Of a DNA stretch of 64,000 nt, positions 52,577-63,080 are shown one piece after another. The translations under genes and the position numbers were made by a program. The DNA comes from Bacillus sp. V5-8f (GTDB lineage: Bacteria > Bacillota > Bacilli > Bacillales > DSM-1321): assembly GCF_002863565.1 (NCBI RefSeq), contig NZ_PGUW01000003.1:1-64000 (forward strand), in the 5' to 3' direction. The stretch's first letter is position 1. Each line of letters starts with the position of its first letter. Below the pieces are notes generated by a model. That model did no database searches. It saw only the letters and a program-made list of their open reading frames with translations, and had not been told where the DNA came from.

Positions 52577-53320
52577 CTACTCCCCTAATGGATGCCTTTT
52601 CCGGAAAACCTCGTACATCAGTAATCCCGCTGCTACAGACGCATTCAGTGAAGTGACATGTCCTGCCATAGGAAGACGAATCAGAAAATCACATTTGTCT
52701 TTAATGAGCCTGCCCATCCCTTTTCCTTCACTTCCAATGACTAGTCCGATCGGCATTGCTCCATCCATACTGCGGTAATCATCCTTACCTTTTGCATCCG
52801 TGCCAACAATCCAAACACCGCGTTCTTTGATCTCATCAATGACCCTGGCCATATTCGTCACACGCACTACCGGAATATATTCAATTGCACCGGTGGATAA
52901 TTTAGCCACAGTCGCAGTTAAGCCAACCGATCTCCGCTTTGGAATAATAATGCCGTGAACACCTGCAGCATCCGCCGTCCTCATAATAGACCCCAGATTA
53001 TGCGGATCCTCAATTTCATCTAATAAAAGGAAGAACGGAGCCTCGTTTCTTTCCTCGGCCCTGGCAAACAAATCGTCCAACTCAGCATATGAATAAGCTG
53101 CTACCTGCGCGATTACCCCTTGGTGGTTGCCATCAGACATTTGGTCCACCTTCTTCTTTGGGACAAACTGAACCATTACTTGTCTTTCTTTTGCGATACC
53201 GATGATCTGCTGCATTTGCCCTTTTTGTGATCCTTCGGCAATCCAGATCTTGTTTATATCCCGTTGAGAGCGTAAGGCCTCAAGTACGGGGTTTCTTCCA
53301 ATGATGTATTCTTCGTTCAT
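52577..53320 (-). CDS. rlmB: 23S rRNA (guanosine-2'-O-)-methyltransferase RlmB-like
   Basis: 247 residues of the SpoU/TrmH (SPOUT) family: an N-terminal substrate-binding domain (about 1-80) and a trefoil-knot domain with DELEDPHN-like DEIEDPHNLGSIMRTADA, IGSEGKGMGRL and LNASVAAGLLMYE. It methylates a 23S rRNA 2'-O position. The ATG at 53320 is supported by AAGGGAGATG upstream. Confidence 0.94.
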   Translation of the reverse strand: MNEEYIIGRNPVLEALRSQRDINKIWIAEGSQKGQMQQIIGIAKERQVMVQFVPKKKVDQMSDGNHQGVIAQVAAYSYAELDDLFARAEERNEAPFFLLLDEIEDPHNLGSIMRTADAAGVHGIIIPKRRSVGLTATVAKLSTGAIEYIPVVRVTNMARVIDEIKERGVWIVGTDAKGKDDYRSMDGAMPIGLVIGSEGKGMGRLIKDKCDFLIRLPMAGHVTSLNASVAAGLLMYEVFRKRHPLGE

Positions 53321-53324
53321 AGGC

Positions 53325-53741
53325 TCATCTCCCTTCTTCTCCTTCAATAAATTGGATCGCTTGAATGATCATTTCTTCAAGCCGCTCATTCCTTCCAGCT
53401 AAATAAAGATATCCAAGCAGCGCTTCAAACGCGGTTCCATACCGATAAGTCTGTACATCTGTATTTTTCGGGACGGTTCCCGATTTGGCATTCCTGCCCC
53501 GGCGTACGACTGCAAGCTCTTCTTCAGTCAGTATTCCTGCGTCAAGCAGAAAGTGTACAGCCTTACTCTGCGCTTTTGCGGAAACAAAGCGGGTCGCTTC
53601 CTTATGCAGAAGATGGGGCTTGACCGCCCCTTTCTGGATTAGGTGATGCCGGATATATGATTCATATACCGCATCACCCATGTATGCAAGCGCAAGGCTA
53701 TTCAAAAGCTTTTCATCAACTTTGTTGTCATAGTGAAGCAT
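53325..53741 (-). CDS. mrnC: Mini-ribonuclease III
   Basis: 138 residues; an RNase III catalytic domain without the dsRNA-binding domain. Signature residues are in [19 protein letters not shown] (Asp of the active site) and [10 protein letters not shown] (Glu). It matures 23S rRNA ends in B. subtilis. The ATG at 53741 follows the cysS stop directly and has GAGG seven bases upstream, matching the B. subtilis N terminus (MLEFD versus MLHYD here). Confidence 0.95.
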   Translation of the reverse strand: MLHYDNKVDEKLLNSLALAYMGDAVYESYIRHHLIQKGAVKPHLLHKEATRFVSAKAQSKAVHFLLDAGILTEEELAVVRRGRNAKSGTVPKNTDVQTYRYGTAFEALLGYLYLAGRNERLEEMIIQAIQFIEGEEGR

Positions 53742-53743
53742 GG

Positions 53744-55141
53744 TCAGCCTCTTTTCCATCTGGTTCCCTGCGGTGTATCCTCCAGGATGATATTCATATC
53801 TTTAAGGAGGTCCCGAATTTCATCAGAGCGCTTGAAATTCCTGTCTTTACGGGCTTGGTTCCGCTCCTGGATCAATGTTTCGATCTCTTTATCAAGAAGT
53901 GCTTCCTCCTCCAACGCCAGGCCGAGCACCCCGAACAAATCTTCGAACTGTTCCAAGAAAGCCTGGATCACCTCTTTATGAGTGTTCTTTTCCATTAGGT
54001 AGTAATTGGCCTGCCTGGAAAGCTCAAACAAAACGGAGATGGCATTCGCTGTATTAAAATCATCATCCATTTCTGTAATAAATTGATCGTGCAGGCTTGA
54101 TATTTTTCCGAGCCACTGTTGGTTATTATTCGTCAGACAATCGCTCGAGCTAATCCGGTGTTTTAGATTTTGGTATGATGTCCGCAAGCGGTCGAGTGAC
54201 ACTTTCATATTGGACAGAAGCTCTTCACTATAGTTAATCGGGTGGCGATAATGGACAGATAGCATAAAAAAGCGCAGCACTTCAGGGTCATGTTGTTGGA
54301 TAATATCATGTACAAGAACAAAGTTCCCCAGTGATTTCGACATCTTTTCATTATCGATATTAATATACCCATTATGCATCCAGTAGTTTGCAAAAGGTTT
54401 TCCTGTTAAAGCCTCTGATTGTGCGATTTCATTCTCGTGATGCGGGAAAGCAAGATCCTGTCCGCCTGCATGGATATCAATCGTATCCCCAAGGTATTTC
54501 TTCACCATGGCCGAGCATTCGATATGCCAGCCCGGACGCCCACTTCCCCATGGGCTATCCCATGAAATTTCTCCCTCTTTGGCAGCTTTCCATAAAGCAA
54601 AATCAAGGGCATCCTGCTTCTTTTCCCCCACCTCAATCCTGGCGCCGACCCTTAATTCATCAATGGATTGATGAGAGAGCTTACCATACTGGCCAAATTC
54701 ACGAGTACGGTAGTAAACATCACCTTCAGATTCATAGGCATACCCTTTTTCGATGAGGGCGTCGATAAATTCAATGATGATATCCATGTTTTCCATCACT
54801 CGAGGATGAGCATCTGCTCTTTTGCAGCCAAGAGCTGTTACATCCTCAAAGTAAGCGTTGATAAAACGATTGGAAATAGCCGGCACGTCCTCACCAAGTT
54901 CTTTGGCAGCGCGGATAAGTTTATCATCCACATCTGTAAAGTTTGAGACATACTTTACATCATAATCCCGGTATTCAAAATATCTGCGTACGGTATCAAA
55001 TACAATCGCCGGCCGTGCATTTCCAATGTGGATATAATTGTAAACCGTTGGGCCGCATACATACATTTTCACCTTGCCTTCTTCCAAAGGCTTGAATTCT
55101 TCTTTTTTTCTTGTCAATGTATTATAGATTTTAATCGACAT
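53744..55141 (-). CDS. cysS: cysteinyl-tRNA synthetase
   Basis: 465 residues, class I synthetase. HIGH-like HIGNARP near residue 37, catalytic zinc ligand in YVCGPTVYN (Cys29), the second zinc segment around HIECSAM and HHENE, and KMSKSLGN. It charges tRNA-Cys. It follows cysE by one base and is governed by the upstream cysteine T-box. Confidence 0.98.
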   Translation of the reverse strand: MSIKIYNTLTRKKEEFKPLEEGKVKMYVCGPTVYNYIHIGNARPAIVFDTVRRYFEYRDYDVKYVSNFTDVDDKLIRAAKELGEDVPAISNRFINAYFEDVTALGCKRADAHPRVMENMDIIIEFIDALIEKGYAYESEGDVYYRTREFGQYGKLSHQSIDELRVGARIEVGEKKQDALDFALWKAAKEGEISWDSPWGSGRPGWHIECSAMVKKYLGDTIDIHAGGQDLAFPHHENEIAQSEALTGKPFANYWMHNGYINIDNEKMSKSLGNFVLVHDIIQQHDPEVLRFFMLSVHYRHPINYSEELLSNMKVSLDRLRTSYQNLKHRISSSDCLTNNNQQWLGKISSLHDQFITEMDDDFNTANAISVLFELSRQANYYLMEKNTHKEVIQAFLEQFEDLFGVLGLALEEEALLDKEIETLIQERNQARKDRNFKRSDEIRDLLKDMNIILEDTPQGTRWKRG

Positions 55142-55142
55142 G

Positions 55143-55787
55143 TTATTTGACCCTTTCTTTTTTTAAATCTTGCAATTGTAGTTTTAGACTGGCTATTTCC
55201 CTTTCCATCTCTTTAAAGCGGTCTGCTGTTGGATCGGGTAAATCAGTATGATTTAAGTCTTTTACCCTAACACCGTCCCTTATGACCACCTTACCTGGAA
55301 TGCCTACAACTGTTGAATTTGGCGGTACTTCCTTAAGAACGACAGAACCTGCGCCAATCTTGGAATTTTCGCCAATTGTAATCGACCCGAGGACCTTTGC
55401 CCCTGTTGCAATCAACACATTATCTTTTATGGTAGGGTGCCGTTTTCCTTTTTCCTTACCCGTACCGCCAAGAGTAACGCCTTGGAAAACCGTAACGTTA
55501 TCGCCAATCTCACAAGTTTCCCCTATCACAACCCCCATGCCGTGGTCGATGAAAAAGCGTTTTCCAATCTTGGCCCCTGGATGGATTTCAATGCCTGTAA
55601 AAAAACGGCTGATTTGTGAAACAACTCTTGCAAGAAAATAAAGCTTCCGTTTGAATAATCCATGGGCTAGCCGATGGCTCCAAATCGCATGGAGGCCGGA
55701 ATAAGTAAGAATGACTTCGATATAACTGCGCGCAGCAGGATCTTGTTCAAAAATCACTTCGATATCTTCTTTTAAGACTTTAAACAT
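55143..55787 (-). CDS. cysE: serine O-acetyltransferase
   Basis: 214 residues: an N-terminal helical domain and a left-handed beta-helix with hexapeptide repeats ([40 protein letters not shown]). The catalytic Asp-His pair is in IDHGMG. It makes O-acetylserine, the cysteine precursor. Pairing with cysS under one Cys T-box ties cysteine synthesis to tRNA-Cys charging. Confidence 0.97.
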   Translation of the reverse strand: MFKVLKEDIEVIFEQDPAARSYIEVILTYSGLHAIWSHRLAHGLFKRKLYFLARVVSQISRFFTGIEIHPGAKIGKRFFIDHGMGVVIGETCEIGDNVTVFQGVTLGGTGKEKGKRHPTIKDNVLIATGAKVLGSITIGENSKIGAGSVVLKEVPPNSTVVGIPGKVVIRDGVRVKDLNHTDLPDPTADRFKEMEREIASLKLQLQDLKKERVK

Positions 55788-55892
55788 GTGTGTTTTCCTC
55801 CCTCTCCCTTGTACCTTGTATATCTCTGTTGGTGCAGTTTTGGCCTCCGGATGCTAAAACTGTGTATTAAATGGCCCTGAATAAAACCCATT

Positions 55893-55926
55893 AAAAAAAG
55901 CGCCTCTGCATAAAGACAGAGACGCT
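55893..55926 (-). terminator. T-box terminator of cysES
   Basis: Minus-strand GCGTCTCTG (55925-55917) pairs with CAGAGGCGC (55908-55900) around an eight-base loop, followed by seven T. It is the terminator arm of the T-box; the antiterminator would use the T-box sequence next to it. Confidence 0.92.
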
Positions 55927-56188
55927 TTCATGTGCGCGGTTCCACTCTGTTTGGAATGTGTCGTCTTCAAGGCCCATCAGCCAATTGAAATTCTACATTC
56001 CCAACTCTTTCCCTATAACGGGGGAATTCCGCCTTCGCCTACTGACTTATGAGGTTCAGCGGAGGGCTCAGGGGTGCATTTCAAGCAATGAGTGGCTTGA
56101 ACCATTTTCACCAGGTCATGGTTCTCTCTGCGAAGCATCATTTCTTTACTTCTCCCCATCAACGCATTTAGGGTTTAGGTTAATTATT
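55893..56188 (-). promoter_or_regulatory. cysteine-specific T-box riboswitch upstream of cysE-cysS
   Basis: The leader contains the T-box core AGAGTGGAACCGCGC (minus, 55948-55934), followed by the terminator at 55893-55926. In Stem I the specifier loop places TGC (minus, 56078-56076) directly before the ACCCC that closes the stem with GGGG, giving a Cys codon that fits the downstream genes. Uncharged tRNA-Cys would stabilise the antiterminator and switch on cysE-cysS, as in B. subtilis. Confidence 0.93.
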
Positions 56189-56193
56189 ACTAT

Positions 56194-56222
56194 ATTATAC
56201 GTTCTGACAAGTGTTAATGCAA
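56194..56222 (-). promoter_or_regulatory. promoter of the cysES T-box leader
   Basis: Minus-strand TTGCAT (56222-56217), 17-base spacer and perfect TATAAT (56199-56194). The -35 overlaps the last codons of gltX, so cysES has a promoter separate from gltX. Confidence 0.8.
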
Positions 56223-57674
56223 AATGCTTTGCAAGCGTTTTTTGATTTTTTCTTTGCCCAATAAAGCAATGGCCTTGGGCAAATCAGGTCCGTGAGTTTG
56301 GCCGGTAGCCGCAGCACGGATTGGCATAAAGAGTTTTTTCCCTTTCTGACCTGTGCTCTTTTGGACTGCCTTAATGGATGCTTTTATTTCTTCAGCGGTA
56401 AAGTCCTCAAGCTTGTTTACTTCTTCCAGAAAAGCCGCCATGACTTGTGGTACCTGTTCCTCGGATAGAACTTCTTCCGCTTCATCTTCATATTCAATCT
56501 CATCTTTAAAGAATAAGCTTGATAGTTCCACGATTTCTGCTCCATAGCTCATTTGCTCCTGATAAAGGGAAATCAGGTTCTCGACCCATTCTTTTTCCTT
56601 CGGACCCATGTTCTCAGATACTTTGCCGGCCTTTATAAGATGCGGAAGGGATATTTCGACAGCACGCGAAAGCTCAAGCTGTTTTACATATTGATTATTC
56701 ATCCATGTCAGCTTCTGCTTATCGAAAAGCGCGGGAGATTTTGATAATCTGTCAGCATCAAATTGCTGTATGAATTCCTCTTTTGTGAAAAGCTCCTCTT
56801 CACCTACCGGGGACCATCCTAACAGGGCGATAAAATTAAACAACGCTTCGGGTACATAACCAAGCTCTTCGTATTGTTCAATGAATTGAATAATCGATTC
56901 ATCCCTCTTGCTCAACTTCTTCCGGGTTTCATTGACGATAAGCGTCATATGACCGAACACCGGTGGTTCCCACCCAAATGCCTCGTATATCATCAACTGC
57001 TTCGGTGTATTGGAAATATGGTCATCACCGCGAAGCACATGGGAAATCTTCATCAAATGATCATCGACCGCGACAGCAAAATTGTATGTCGGTATTCCGT
57101 CTTTCTTGACGATAACCCAATCGCCGATACCCTCGGAATCAAAAGATACCTCATCTTTTACCATGTCATTGAACCGGTATACCTTTCCCTCAGGGACAAC
57201 GAACCGAATGCTTGGTTTTCTTCCTTCTGCTTCTAACTTTGCGCGGTCCTCCTCTGTCAAATGACGGCATTTACCGGAATATTTTGGGGTTTCATTCCTG
57301 GCAATCTGGGCTTCGCGCTCTGCCTCGAGCTCTTCTTCTGTACAATAGCATTTATAGGCAAGCCCTTTTTCAAGCAGTTCCTCATATAATTTGCTGTATA
57401 AATCATTGCGTTCTGATTGACGGTAAGGACCGTATTCACCGCCTTTATCCACACTCTCGTCCCAATCAATTCCCAGCCACTTTAAATATTTAAGCTGGCT
57501 TTCTTCCCCGCCTTCAATATTGCGTTTTTGGTCTGTATCTTCTATACGGATTATAAACTTTCCACCTTTATTGCGGGCAAAAAGATAATTGAATAATGCG
57601 GTCCGAGCATTTCCAATATGTAAATGCCCGGTTGGGCTTGGTGCATAACGCACACGAATCTCGCTGGTCATCAT
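56214..57674 (-). CDS. gltX: glutamyl-tRNA synthetase
   Basis: 486 residues, class I synthetase with HLHIGNART (HIGH) near residue 17 and KLSKRDE (KMSKS). In Bacillus this enzyme charges both tRNA-Glu and tRNA-Gln because GlnRS is absent. Cys109, Cys111, Cys136 and His138 form the C-x-C-x24-C-x-H zinc motif known from E. coli GltX; the B. subtilis enzyme, as I recall it, lacks the last two ligands. AGGAGG lies five bases before the ATG (or eight before a second ATG). Confidence 0.97.
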   Translation of the reverse strand: MMTSEIRVRYAPSPTGHLHIGNARTALFNYLFARNKGGKFIIRIEDTDQKRNIEGGEESQLKYLKWLGIDWDESVDKGGEYGPYRQSERNDLYSKLYEELLEKGLAYKCYCTEEELEAEREAQIARNETPKYSGKCRHLTEEDRAKLEAEGRKPSIRFVVPEGKVYRFNDMVKDEVSFDSEGIGDWVIVKKDGIPTYNFAVAVDDHLMKISHVLRGDDHISNTPKQLMIYEAFGWEPPVFGHMTLIVNETRKKLSKRDESIIQFIEQYEELGYVPEALFNFIALLGWSPVGEEELFTKEEFIQQFDADRLSKSPALFDKQKLTWMNNQYVKQLELSRAVEISLPHLIKAGKVSENMGPKEKEWVENLISLYQEQMSYGAEIVELSSLFFKDEIEYEDEAEEVLSEEQVPQVMAAFLEEVNKLEDFTAEEIKASIKAVQKSTGQKGKKLFMPIRAAATGQTHGPDLPKAIALLGKEKIKKRLQSILH

Positions 57675-57766
57675 TAGATCCTCCTAAGCTACATCTCAAT
57701 CTCTATTATCGTTCCATTCTACCATCTTAGTGTGAAGGAATAAAGCATACTCGCTGTTAAAACGAC

Positions 57767-58246
57767 TTAATTAGCCTTAATTAATAAGACAATTGCCTGG
57801 GACGCAATTCCTTCACTTCTACCCGTAAAGCCCAGCTTTTCAGTAGTCGTAGCCTTTACATTTATTTGATCAGCCGAAGCTTCTAAAAGCTCAGCAATGC
57901 GCGCTCTCATTTCCCCGATATATGGTGCCATTTTAGGCGTTTGGGCAATAATCGTACAATCGGCATTCCCCAAAACATAGCCTTCTTTTTTTACAAGCTG
58001 CCATACTTGCTGCAAAAGCTTTGCCGAATCGGCATCCTTAAAGTGCGGGTCAGTGTCCGGAAAATGCTTGCCTATATCCCCGGCTCCAATTGCCCCAAGA
58101 CAAGCGTCTGCCACCGTATGTAGAAGCACGTCTGCATCTGAATGTCCAAGCAACCCCTTTTCGTTTGGTATGGTTACACCGCCAATAATAAGCGGCCGCC
58201 CTTCTACTAGTTGGTGAACGTCAAATCCTTGTCCGATCCGAAACAT
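57767..58246 (-). CDS. ispF: 2-C-methyl-D-erythritol 2,4-cyclodiphosphate synthase
   Basis: 159 residues starting [20 protein letters not shown]. Zinc ligands lie in DVH and [14 protein letters not shown]. It catalyses the cyclisation step of the MEP isoprenoid pathway. Its start overlaps the last 26 bases of ispD, so the two consecutive-pathway genes are coupled. Confidence 0.97.
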   Translation of the reverse strand: MFRIGQGFDVHQLVEGRPLIIGGVTIPNEKGLLGHSDADVLLHTVADACLGAIGAGDIGKHFPDTDPHFKDADSAKLLQQVWQLVKKEGYVLGNADCTIIAQTPKMAPYIGEMRARIAELLEASADQINVKATTTEKLGFTGRSEGIASQAIVLLIKAN

Positions 58247-58949
58247 GTTGTTCTTCCTTTCTGCGATTCCCCTGTATTTTATGTAAAATTGCTTCCGCAA
58301 AATATAAATCTTCTGGCGTCGTAATTTTAATATTATCGTAATTTCCTTCGATAATCATTACTGTTTCACCCATTCTCTCAACAAGACTCGCATCGTCCGT
58401 ACCGAAAAAATGCGCTTTTTCAGCAATATCATGCGCTTTCCTCAGGGTGGACACACGAAAAGCTTGTGGAGTTTGTACAGCCCACAAGCTTGATCGTTCC
58501 ACGGTTTCCGTGACCGCTTTATGCTTCGCTTTTTTGATTGTATCCTTGACAGGCACTGCGACGATTGCACCTCCGTGCAAGGAAGCAGTTTCAGCCAATT
58601 GCCCGATTATATCACGGTTAATAAACGGACGTGCCCCGTCATGTACCAGCACGATTGCATTCTCATCGACATGTTTAATGCCGTTGAAAACACTATGCTG
58701 CCGCTCGCTTCCACCCGGGACCAGCTTTTTGATTTTTTTTAACTGATATTTATGGATAAATGATTGAAAACTTTCTTCTTCCGTTGGGTTAATAGAGAGA
58801 ATTATGCCCTTACAATCCGGATCATTTTCAAACACCTGCAGGGTATGGACGATAATAGGTTTTCCGGCAAGCTCAATGAATAACTTGTTTTTGCCAACCT
58901 TCATTCTCTTTCCTTGTCCTGCAGCAGGTATGACTACTTCATAAAACAT
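58221..58949 (-). CDS. ispD: 2-C-methyl-D-erythritol 4-phosphate cytidylyltransferase
   Basis: 242 residues with the nucleotide-binding motif [10 protein letters not shown] at the N terminus, VHDGARPF and GTDDASLVE. It attaches CMP to methylerythritol phosphate in the MEP pathway. The C-terminal extension of about 12 residues beyond the family core runs into ispF. It follows yacL by 16 bases. Confidence 0.97.
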   Translation of the reverse strand: MFYEVVIPAAGQGKRMKVGKNKLFIELAGKPIIVHTLQVFENDPDCKGIILSINPTEEESFQSFIHKYQLKKIKKLVPGGSERQHSVFNGIKHVDENAIVLVHDGARPFINRDIIGQLAETASLHGGAIVAVPVKDTIKKAKHKAVTETVERSSLWAVQTPQAFRVSTLRKAHDIAEKAHFFGTDDASLVERMGETVMIIEGNYDNIKITTPEDLYFAEAILHKIQGNRRKEEQHVSDRTRI

Positions 58950-58965
58950 AACATGCTTCTCCCTA

Positions 58966-60057
58966 CTATAATGCTTTTTCTAACAGTTTTGGTTTTGCGA
59001 AGATCATCCGTCCCGCCGATGTTTGCAGCACGCTCGTCACGATTACATCAATCCGTTTTCCGATATGGTCACGACCGCCCTCTACGACGATCATTGTTCC
59101 ATCATCTAGATAGGCAACACCCTGGTTTTGTTCCTTGCCATCTTTAATGACCTGTACATTCATTTCCTCGCCCGGCAATACCACAGGCTTCACCGCATTG
59201 GCCAGATCGTTGATGTTAAGGACCCGGACGTTTTGAAATTCACAAACTTTATTCAAGTTGAAATCGTTCGTCACTACAATCCCGTTCGTTACCTTTGCAA
59301 GCTTCACCAGCTTTGAGTCCACTTCCTGGATCTCTTCAAAATCGCCCTCATACATCTCCACGTTCACTGATAATTCCTTTTGAATGCGGTTAAGGATATC
59401 CAATCCACGTCTTCCGCGATTCCGTTTCAACGCATCAGAGGAATCGGCAATGTGCTGAAGCTCCGCCAATACGAATTGGGGAATAACGATGGTCCCTTCA
59501 AGAAATCCCGTTTGGCAAATATCTGCAATCCTGCCGTCGATAATGACACTCGTATCAAGGATTTTGTATGGGCTTGTTCCAGGCTCAGATGCTCCAAATC
59601 CAGCATCATCACCTTTCTTTTTAGTGTTTTTGGCAAAAAGCGTTGTCAGTTCATCACGTTTTTTGAACCCTACCTGAAATCCCAGATAACCGAACAGCAA
59701 GGTCAATAGAATTGGTGCAACTGTATTCAGAATGGGCACCTGGATGGCATTCAAGGCATACCCTATTAAAAAAGCAACGAAAAGGCCAACGATGAGGCCT
59801 AAGCTTCCGAAGATAATATCAGTAATGGGGGCCTTAACGAGAGATTCCTCAAACCATTTCATGAAATCCACCACATAATCTACTGCCCAAAAAGTAATAA
59901 GATAGAATATAATAGCACCTAAAATTGCAGTTACATAAGGATTGTTTACAAAAGCAATATGTTCAACATGTAATACATTTAATAATTCAGGAATAAGGAA
60001 GATCCCAAGAGTCCCGCCTATTATTAAGAAGCATGCTTGTATAATGCGTTTTAACAT
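58966..60057 (-). CDS. yacL: YacL, membrane protein with PIN and TRAM domains
   Basis: 363 residues: four N-terminal transmembrane segments (about 5-23, 42-62, 80-102 and 108-130), a PIN-like nuclease domain (about 165-285) with [20 protein letters not shown] and [10 protein letters not shown] carrying the conserved acidic residues, and a C-terminal TRAM domain (about 295-355) likely to bind RNA. The substrate is unknown; a membrane-tethered RNase is inferred from the family. Confidence 0.93.
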   Translation of the reverse strand: MLKRIIQACFLIIGGTLGIFLIPELLNVLHVEHIAFVNNPYVTAILGAIIFYLITFWAVDYVVDFMKWFEESLVKAPITDIIFGSLGLIVGLFVAFLIGYALNAIQVPILNTVAPILLTLLFGYLGFQVGFKKRDELTTLFAKNTKKKGDDAGFGASEPGTSPYKILDTSVIIDGRIADICQTGFLEGTIVIPQFVLAELQHIADSSDALKRNRGRRGLDILNRIQKELSVNVEMYEGDFEEIQEVDSKLVKLAKVTNGIVVTNDFNLNKVCEFQNVRVLNINDLANAVKPVVLPGEEMNVQVIKDGKEQNQGVAYLDDGTMIVVEGGRDHIGKRIDVIVTSVLQTSAGRMIFAKPKLLEKAL

Positions 60058-60277
60058 TCCTCCACCTCCTTTTACTCATTATTGACAAAATGAAAAAATT
60101 GAAACCATATCAAAGAAGGTTTTTCAAAATTAAGTGAAACCCTATACAATATACATAAAGATATACGGCTCACCATTATTAGCCTAGCACCCTCATGCTT
60201 GGGGTGTCAAAAATTATCAACCCGATTTACATTTAAAAATGGTGCGAACTATGCGGATTTAGAGCGATTTTAGATAT

Positions 60278-61351
60278 TTAGATTCTCTTTTCAGTAATAA
60301 GCTGGGACTTTAATATCCGAAGGCCCTCCCGAATTTTCTTCGCCCGGACCTCCCCGATTCCTTCTACGTCATCCAATTCCTCGACCGTGGCAGTCGTCAC
60401 ATTTGTAAAGTTAACAAAACGATTTACTAGGTTTTCTATTATTAGCCCCGGCAACCGTGGGATCTTATTGAGTATCCGGTATCCCCTAGGTTTTACACTT
60501 TCATCAAGATGGATATACCCAATATATCCAAGCACTTTTAAGAGCACGCTATCTTCCAGGATTTCCTGTTGTGCTAGCTCCTGAAGCCTCTGCACAATCA
60601 TTACAGGTTTCACGGCTTTATCAAATGCGTAATCCTTAATAAGAAGCTCGCCTTCTACTTCTATATCGGCTAAAAGCTCATTCATCTGGAGGCGGATTAG
60701 CCTGCCTTCCGTTCCAAGTTCGTTTAAATAGGACAGAAGCTCTGCCTTTATTCTAAGTACCATCACATAACGGTGGAATACCCTCAACAAATCAGCGTAC
60801 GTGACGATTTCTTCAAATTCCAAAACACTCAGGTCTGAAATACTCTGCTGGAGGACTGCTTTGTACTTTTCGAGTGTTTGAATCGCGAGGTTAGCCTTTG
60901 CAAGAATGACTGGAAAATCCTTTAACGCATAGCGAAAATTCCCCTGGTATAATGTGATAACCGTTCTCCGTTGTGATATTGCAATGACAAGGCTTTTTGT
61001 TTCCCTGGCAACTCTTTCAGCGGTCCGGTGGCGCATCCCTGTTTCAGTAGAAGGGATGGACGAATCTGGAAGCAACTGTGCATTGGCAAGCATAATCTTG
61101 TCCGCTTTATCATTCAGGATAATGGCCCCGTCCATTTTGGCCAGTTCATATAGCGTATTTGGCGTACACGGACAATTAAGTTGAAAACCTCCATCCACAA
61201 TCGCCCTGACCTTTTCATTATAGCCCACTACGATAAGTCCACCGGTATTGGCACGTAATACATTGTCGATCCCTTCCCGCAGAGGCGATCCTGGTGCCAC
61301 CATCTGAAGTATTTCATGCTTTGTCTTTTCAGCGAGTTTCTTTTCTGTCAT
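60278..61351 (-). CDS. disA: DNA integrity scanning diadenylate cyclase DisA
   Basis: 357 residues: an N-terminal DAC domain with KMDGAIILN (DGA at 74-76) and [10 protein letters not shown] (RHR box near 107), a helical linker and a C-terminal helix-hairpin-helix DNA-binding domain ([20 protein letters not shown]). It makes c-di-AMP and pauses at branched DNA to delay sporulation. It follows radA by two bases; RadA is a known functional partner. Confidence 0.98.
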   Translation of the reverse strand: MTEKKLAEKTKHEILQMVAPGSPLREGIDNVLRANTGGLIVVGYNEKVRAIVDGGFQLNCPCTPNTLYELAKMDGAIILNDKADKIMLANAQLLPDSSIPSTETGMRHRTAERVARETKSLVIAISQRRTVITLYQGNFRYALKDFPVILAKANLAIQTLEKYKAVLQQSISDLSVLEFEEIVTYADLLRVFHRYVMVLRIKAELLSYLNELGTEGRLIRLQMNELLADIEVEGELLIKDYAFDKAVKPVMIVQRLQELAQQEILEDSVLLKVLGYIGYIHLDESVKPRGYRILNKIPRLPGLIIENLVNRFVNFTNVTTATVEELDDVEGIGEVRAKKIREGLRILKSQLITEKRI

Positions 61352-61353
61352 TC

Positions 61354-62745
61354 TTACCCTCCTAAAGCATATTGAAGAGCTTCCGAAACCGTGGACACAC
61401 CAACAATCTCAATTCCTTTCGGTGCGTTCCAGCCGCCAATATTATTAGATGGCAGAATAATACGCTCAAACCCAAGCTTAGCCGCTTCCTGGACGCGCTG
61501 CTCAATCCTAGAAACACGCCGCACTTCCCCTGTCAGGCCTACCTCGCCAATGATACAGTCCGATTGTCTACTAGGACGGTCGCGAAAGCTTGAAGCGATA
61601 CTGACAGCTATAGCTAGGTCAATGGCGGGTTCATCCAACTTTACACCGCCGGCAACCTTTAAATAAGCATCCTGATTTTGCAAAAGCAGTCCTACTCTTT
61701 TCTCCAAGACAGCCATCAGCAGGGACACCCTGTTTTGATCAATCCCGGTAGCCATTCTTCTTGGAGTTCCAAAGCTTGTAGGTGAGATTAATGCCTGTAT
61801 TTCTACGAGTACGGGCCGTGTGCCTTCCATTGAAGCAACTACCGTTGACCCAGAAGCACCTTGGGAACGCTCTTCCAGAAAGATTTCCGACGGATTTTCT
61901 ACCTCTTCAAGGCCATTTTCTTTCATTTCGAAAATACCCATTTCATTCGTTGATCCAAATCTGTTTTTTACTGCGCGGACAATCCTGTAAGTGTGATGCC
62001 TTTCACCCTCAAAATACAACACGGTATCAACCATATGTTCCAGAAGCCGGGGTCCAGCAATCGAGCCTTCTTTCGTCACATGTCCAACAATAAAGATGGC
62101 GATGCCATTCGTTTTTGCGATTCTCATTAAGGATGCAGTACACTCTCGAACCTGTGATACGCTTCCCGGTGCGGATGTTACTTCGGACTGATAAACTGTC
62201 TGAATCGAGTCGACGATTACCAAATCGGGACTTACCTCACGAATAGCCTGTTCGATGTAATCCATATCTGTTTCCGCATATACGAAAAGATTATCGGTTG
62301 CCGCACCCAGACGGTCTGCTCTTAATTTTGTTTGCTTTACGGATTCCTCACCGGATACATATAACACTTTTTTCTGCTTTTGTGCCAATTGTGATGAAAC
62401 CTGTAAAAGAAGTGTGGACTTGCCTATCCCCGGATCCCCTCCTATCAGTACGAGTGATCCCTGAACGATACCCCCACCTAGAGCTCGGTTTAATTCCGTT
62501 AAATCAGTCGAAATACGAGGTTCCTGTGATGTCTTTATCGATGTAATCGGCGCCGCCTTTTGGCGATCCGTGGAGCCGGCCACCGTTTCTGAATGGGCAA
62601 AGGCTCTCCTTCTTGCAGGCCCTGTGATTTCTACTTCCTCCACCATTTTGTTCCATTCACCGCAGCCTGGGCATTTTCCCATCCATTTTGCAGACTCATA
62701 CCCGCATGACTGGCATATAAATTTAGTCTTTTTCTTTACAACCAT
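61354..62745 (-). CDS. radA: DNA repair protein RadA
   Basis: 463 residues: a zinc finger (Cys11, Cys14, Cys25, Cys28), RecA-like ATPase with Walker [11 protein letters not shown] (about 102-111) and VIVDSIQT, the RadA-specific [11 protein letters not shown] motif, and a C-terminal Lon-protease-like domain (ALISPTSFG onward). It drives branch migration in recombination. An RBS (AGAAAGGAAG) precedes the ATG. A separate promoter with a LexA-type box lies about 180 bases upstream. Confidence 0.98.
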   Translation of the reverse strand: MVVKKKTKFICQSCGYESAKWMGKCPGCGEWNKMVEEVEITGPARRRAFAHSETVAGSTDRQKAAPITSIKTSQEPRISTDLTELNRALGGGIVQGSLVLIGGDPGIGKSTLLLQVSSQLAQKQKKVLYVSGEESVKQTKLRADRLGAATDNLFVYAETDMDYIEQAIREVSPDLVIVDSIQTVYQSEVTSAPGSVSQVRECTASLMRIAKTNGIAIFIVGHVTKEGSIAGPRLLEHMVDTVLYFEGERHHTYRIVRAVKNRFGSTNEMGIFEMKENGLEEVENPSEIFLEERSQGASGSTVVASMEGTRPVLVEIQALISPTSFGTPRRMATGIDQNRVSLLMAVLEKRVGLLLQNQDAYLKVAGGVKLDEPAIDLAIAVSIASSFRDRPSRQSDCIIGEVGLTGEVRRVSRIEQRVQEAAKLGFERIILPSNNIGGWNAPKGIEIVGVSTVSEALQYALGG

Positions 62746-62912
62746 TTTTGCTTCCTTTCTGTTTTCAAAAATCCTCGATCAATAAAAAACGCCACTACTA
62801 TGATATTAAATATAGGGTCAGTTTAATCCTTCTAAAAATGATGTGCAAATAAATGATTATTTCAACAACTTGTAGGTTTTGTTCACTAGCATTAATGCAT
62901 TTCAGCGCATAG

Positions 62913-62924
62913 GAACATTTGTTC
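62913..62924 (-). promoter_or_regulatory. LexA (DinR) box on the radA promoter
   Basis: GAACATTTGTTC has the GAAC-N4-GTTC form of the Bacillus SOS box and lies two bases past the -10 of the radA promoter, where LexA would block transcription. Confidence 0.65.
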
Positions 62925-62926
62925 TA

Positions 62927-62955
62927 ATTATATCATCAATAACGCTAACCGTCAT
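62927..62955 (-). promoter_or_regulatory. radA promoter
   Basis: Minus-strand ATGACG (62955-62950), 17-base spacer and perfect TATAAT (62932-62927). It gives a leader of about 175 bases before radA; apart from the SOS box at 62913-62924 I see no further motif in the leader. Confidence 0.65.
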
Positions 62956-63023
62956 TCATCTCTCCATACTTAACTTGGCTTCAGTTCGCGTTCCTTGATG
63001 TACTGTCTTCCGTAAGAATTGAT

Positions 63024-63058
63024 AAAAAAAGAGGTACACATTTTGTTTCGTGTACCTC
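63024..63058 (-). terminator. intrinsic terminator of clpC
   Basis: A perfect 9-bp stem GAGGTACAC (63031-63039) / GTGTACCTC (63050-63058) with a 10-base loop; on the minus strand TTTTTTT follows. It lies 22 bases after the clpC stop and separates the clpC operon from radA. Confidence 0.9.
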
Positions 63059-63080
63059 CACTTTTTGGACTGGATTGTTA

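Noticed and set aside
60058-60277. Promoter or regulatory RNA between disA and yacL
   Set aside because: TTGACA- and TTGAAA-like hexamers occur but with poor -10 partners or wrong spacing; a weak CACCC/GGGGTG hairpin lacks a U tract.
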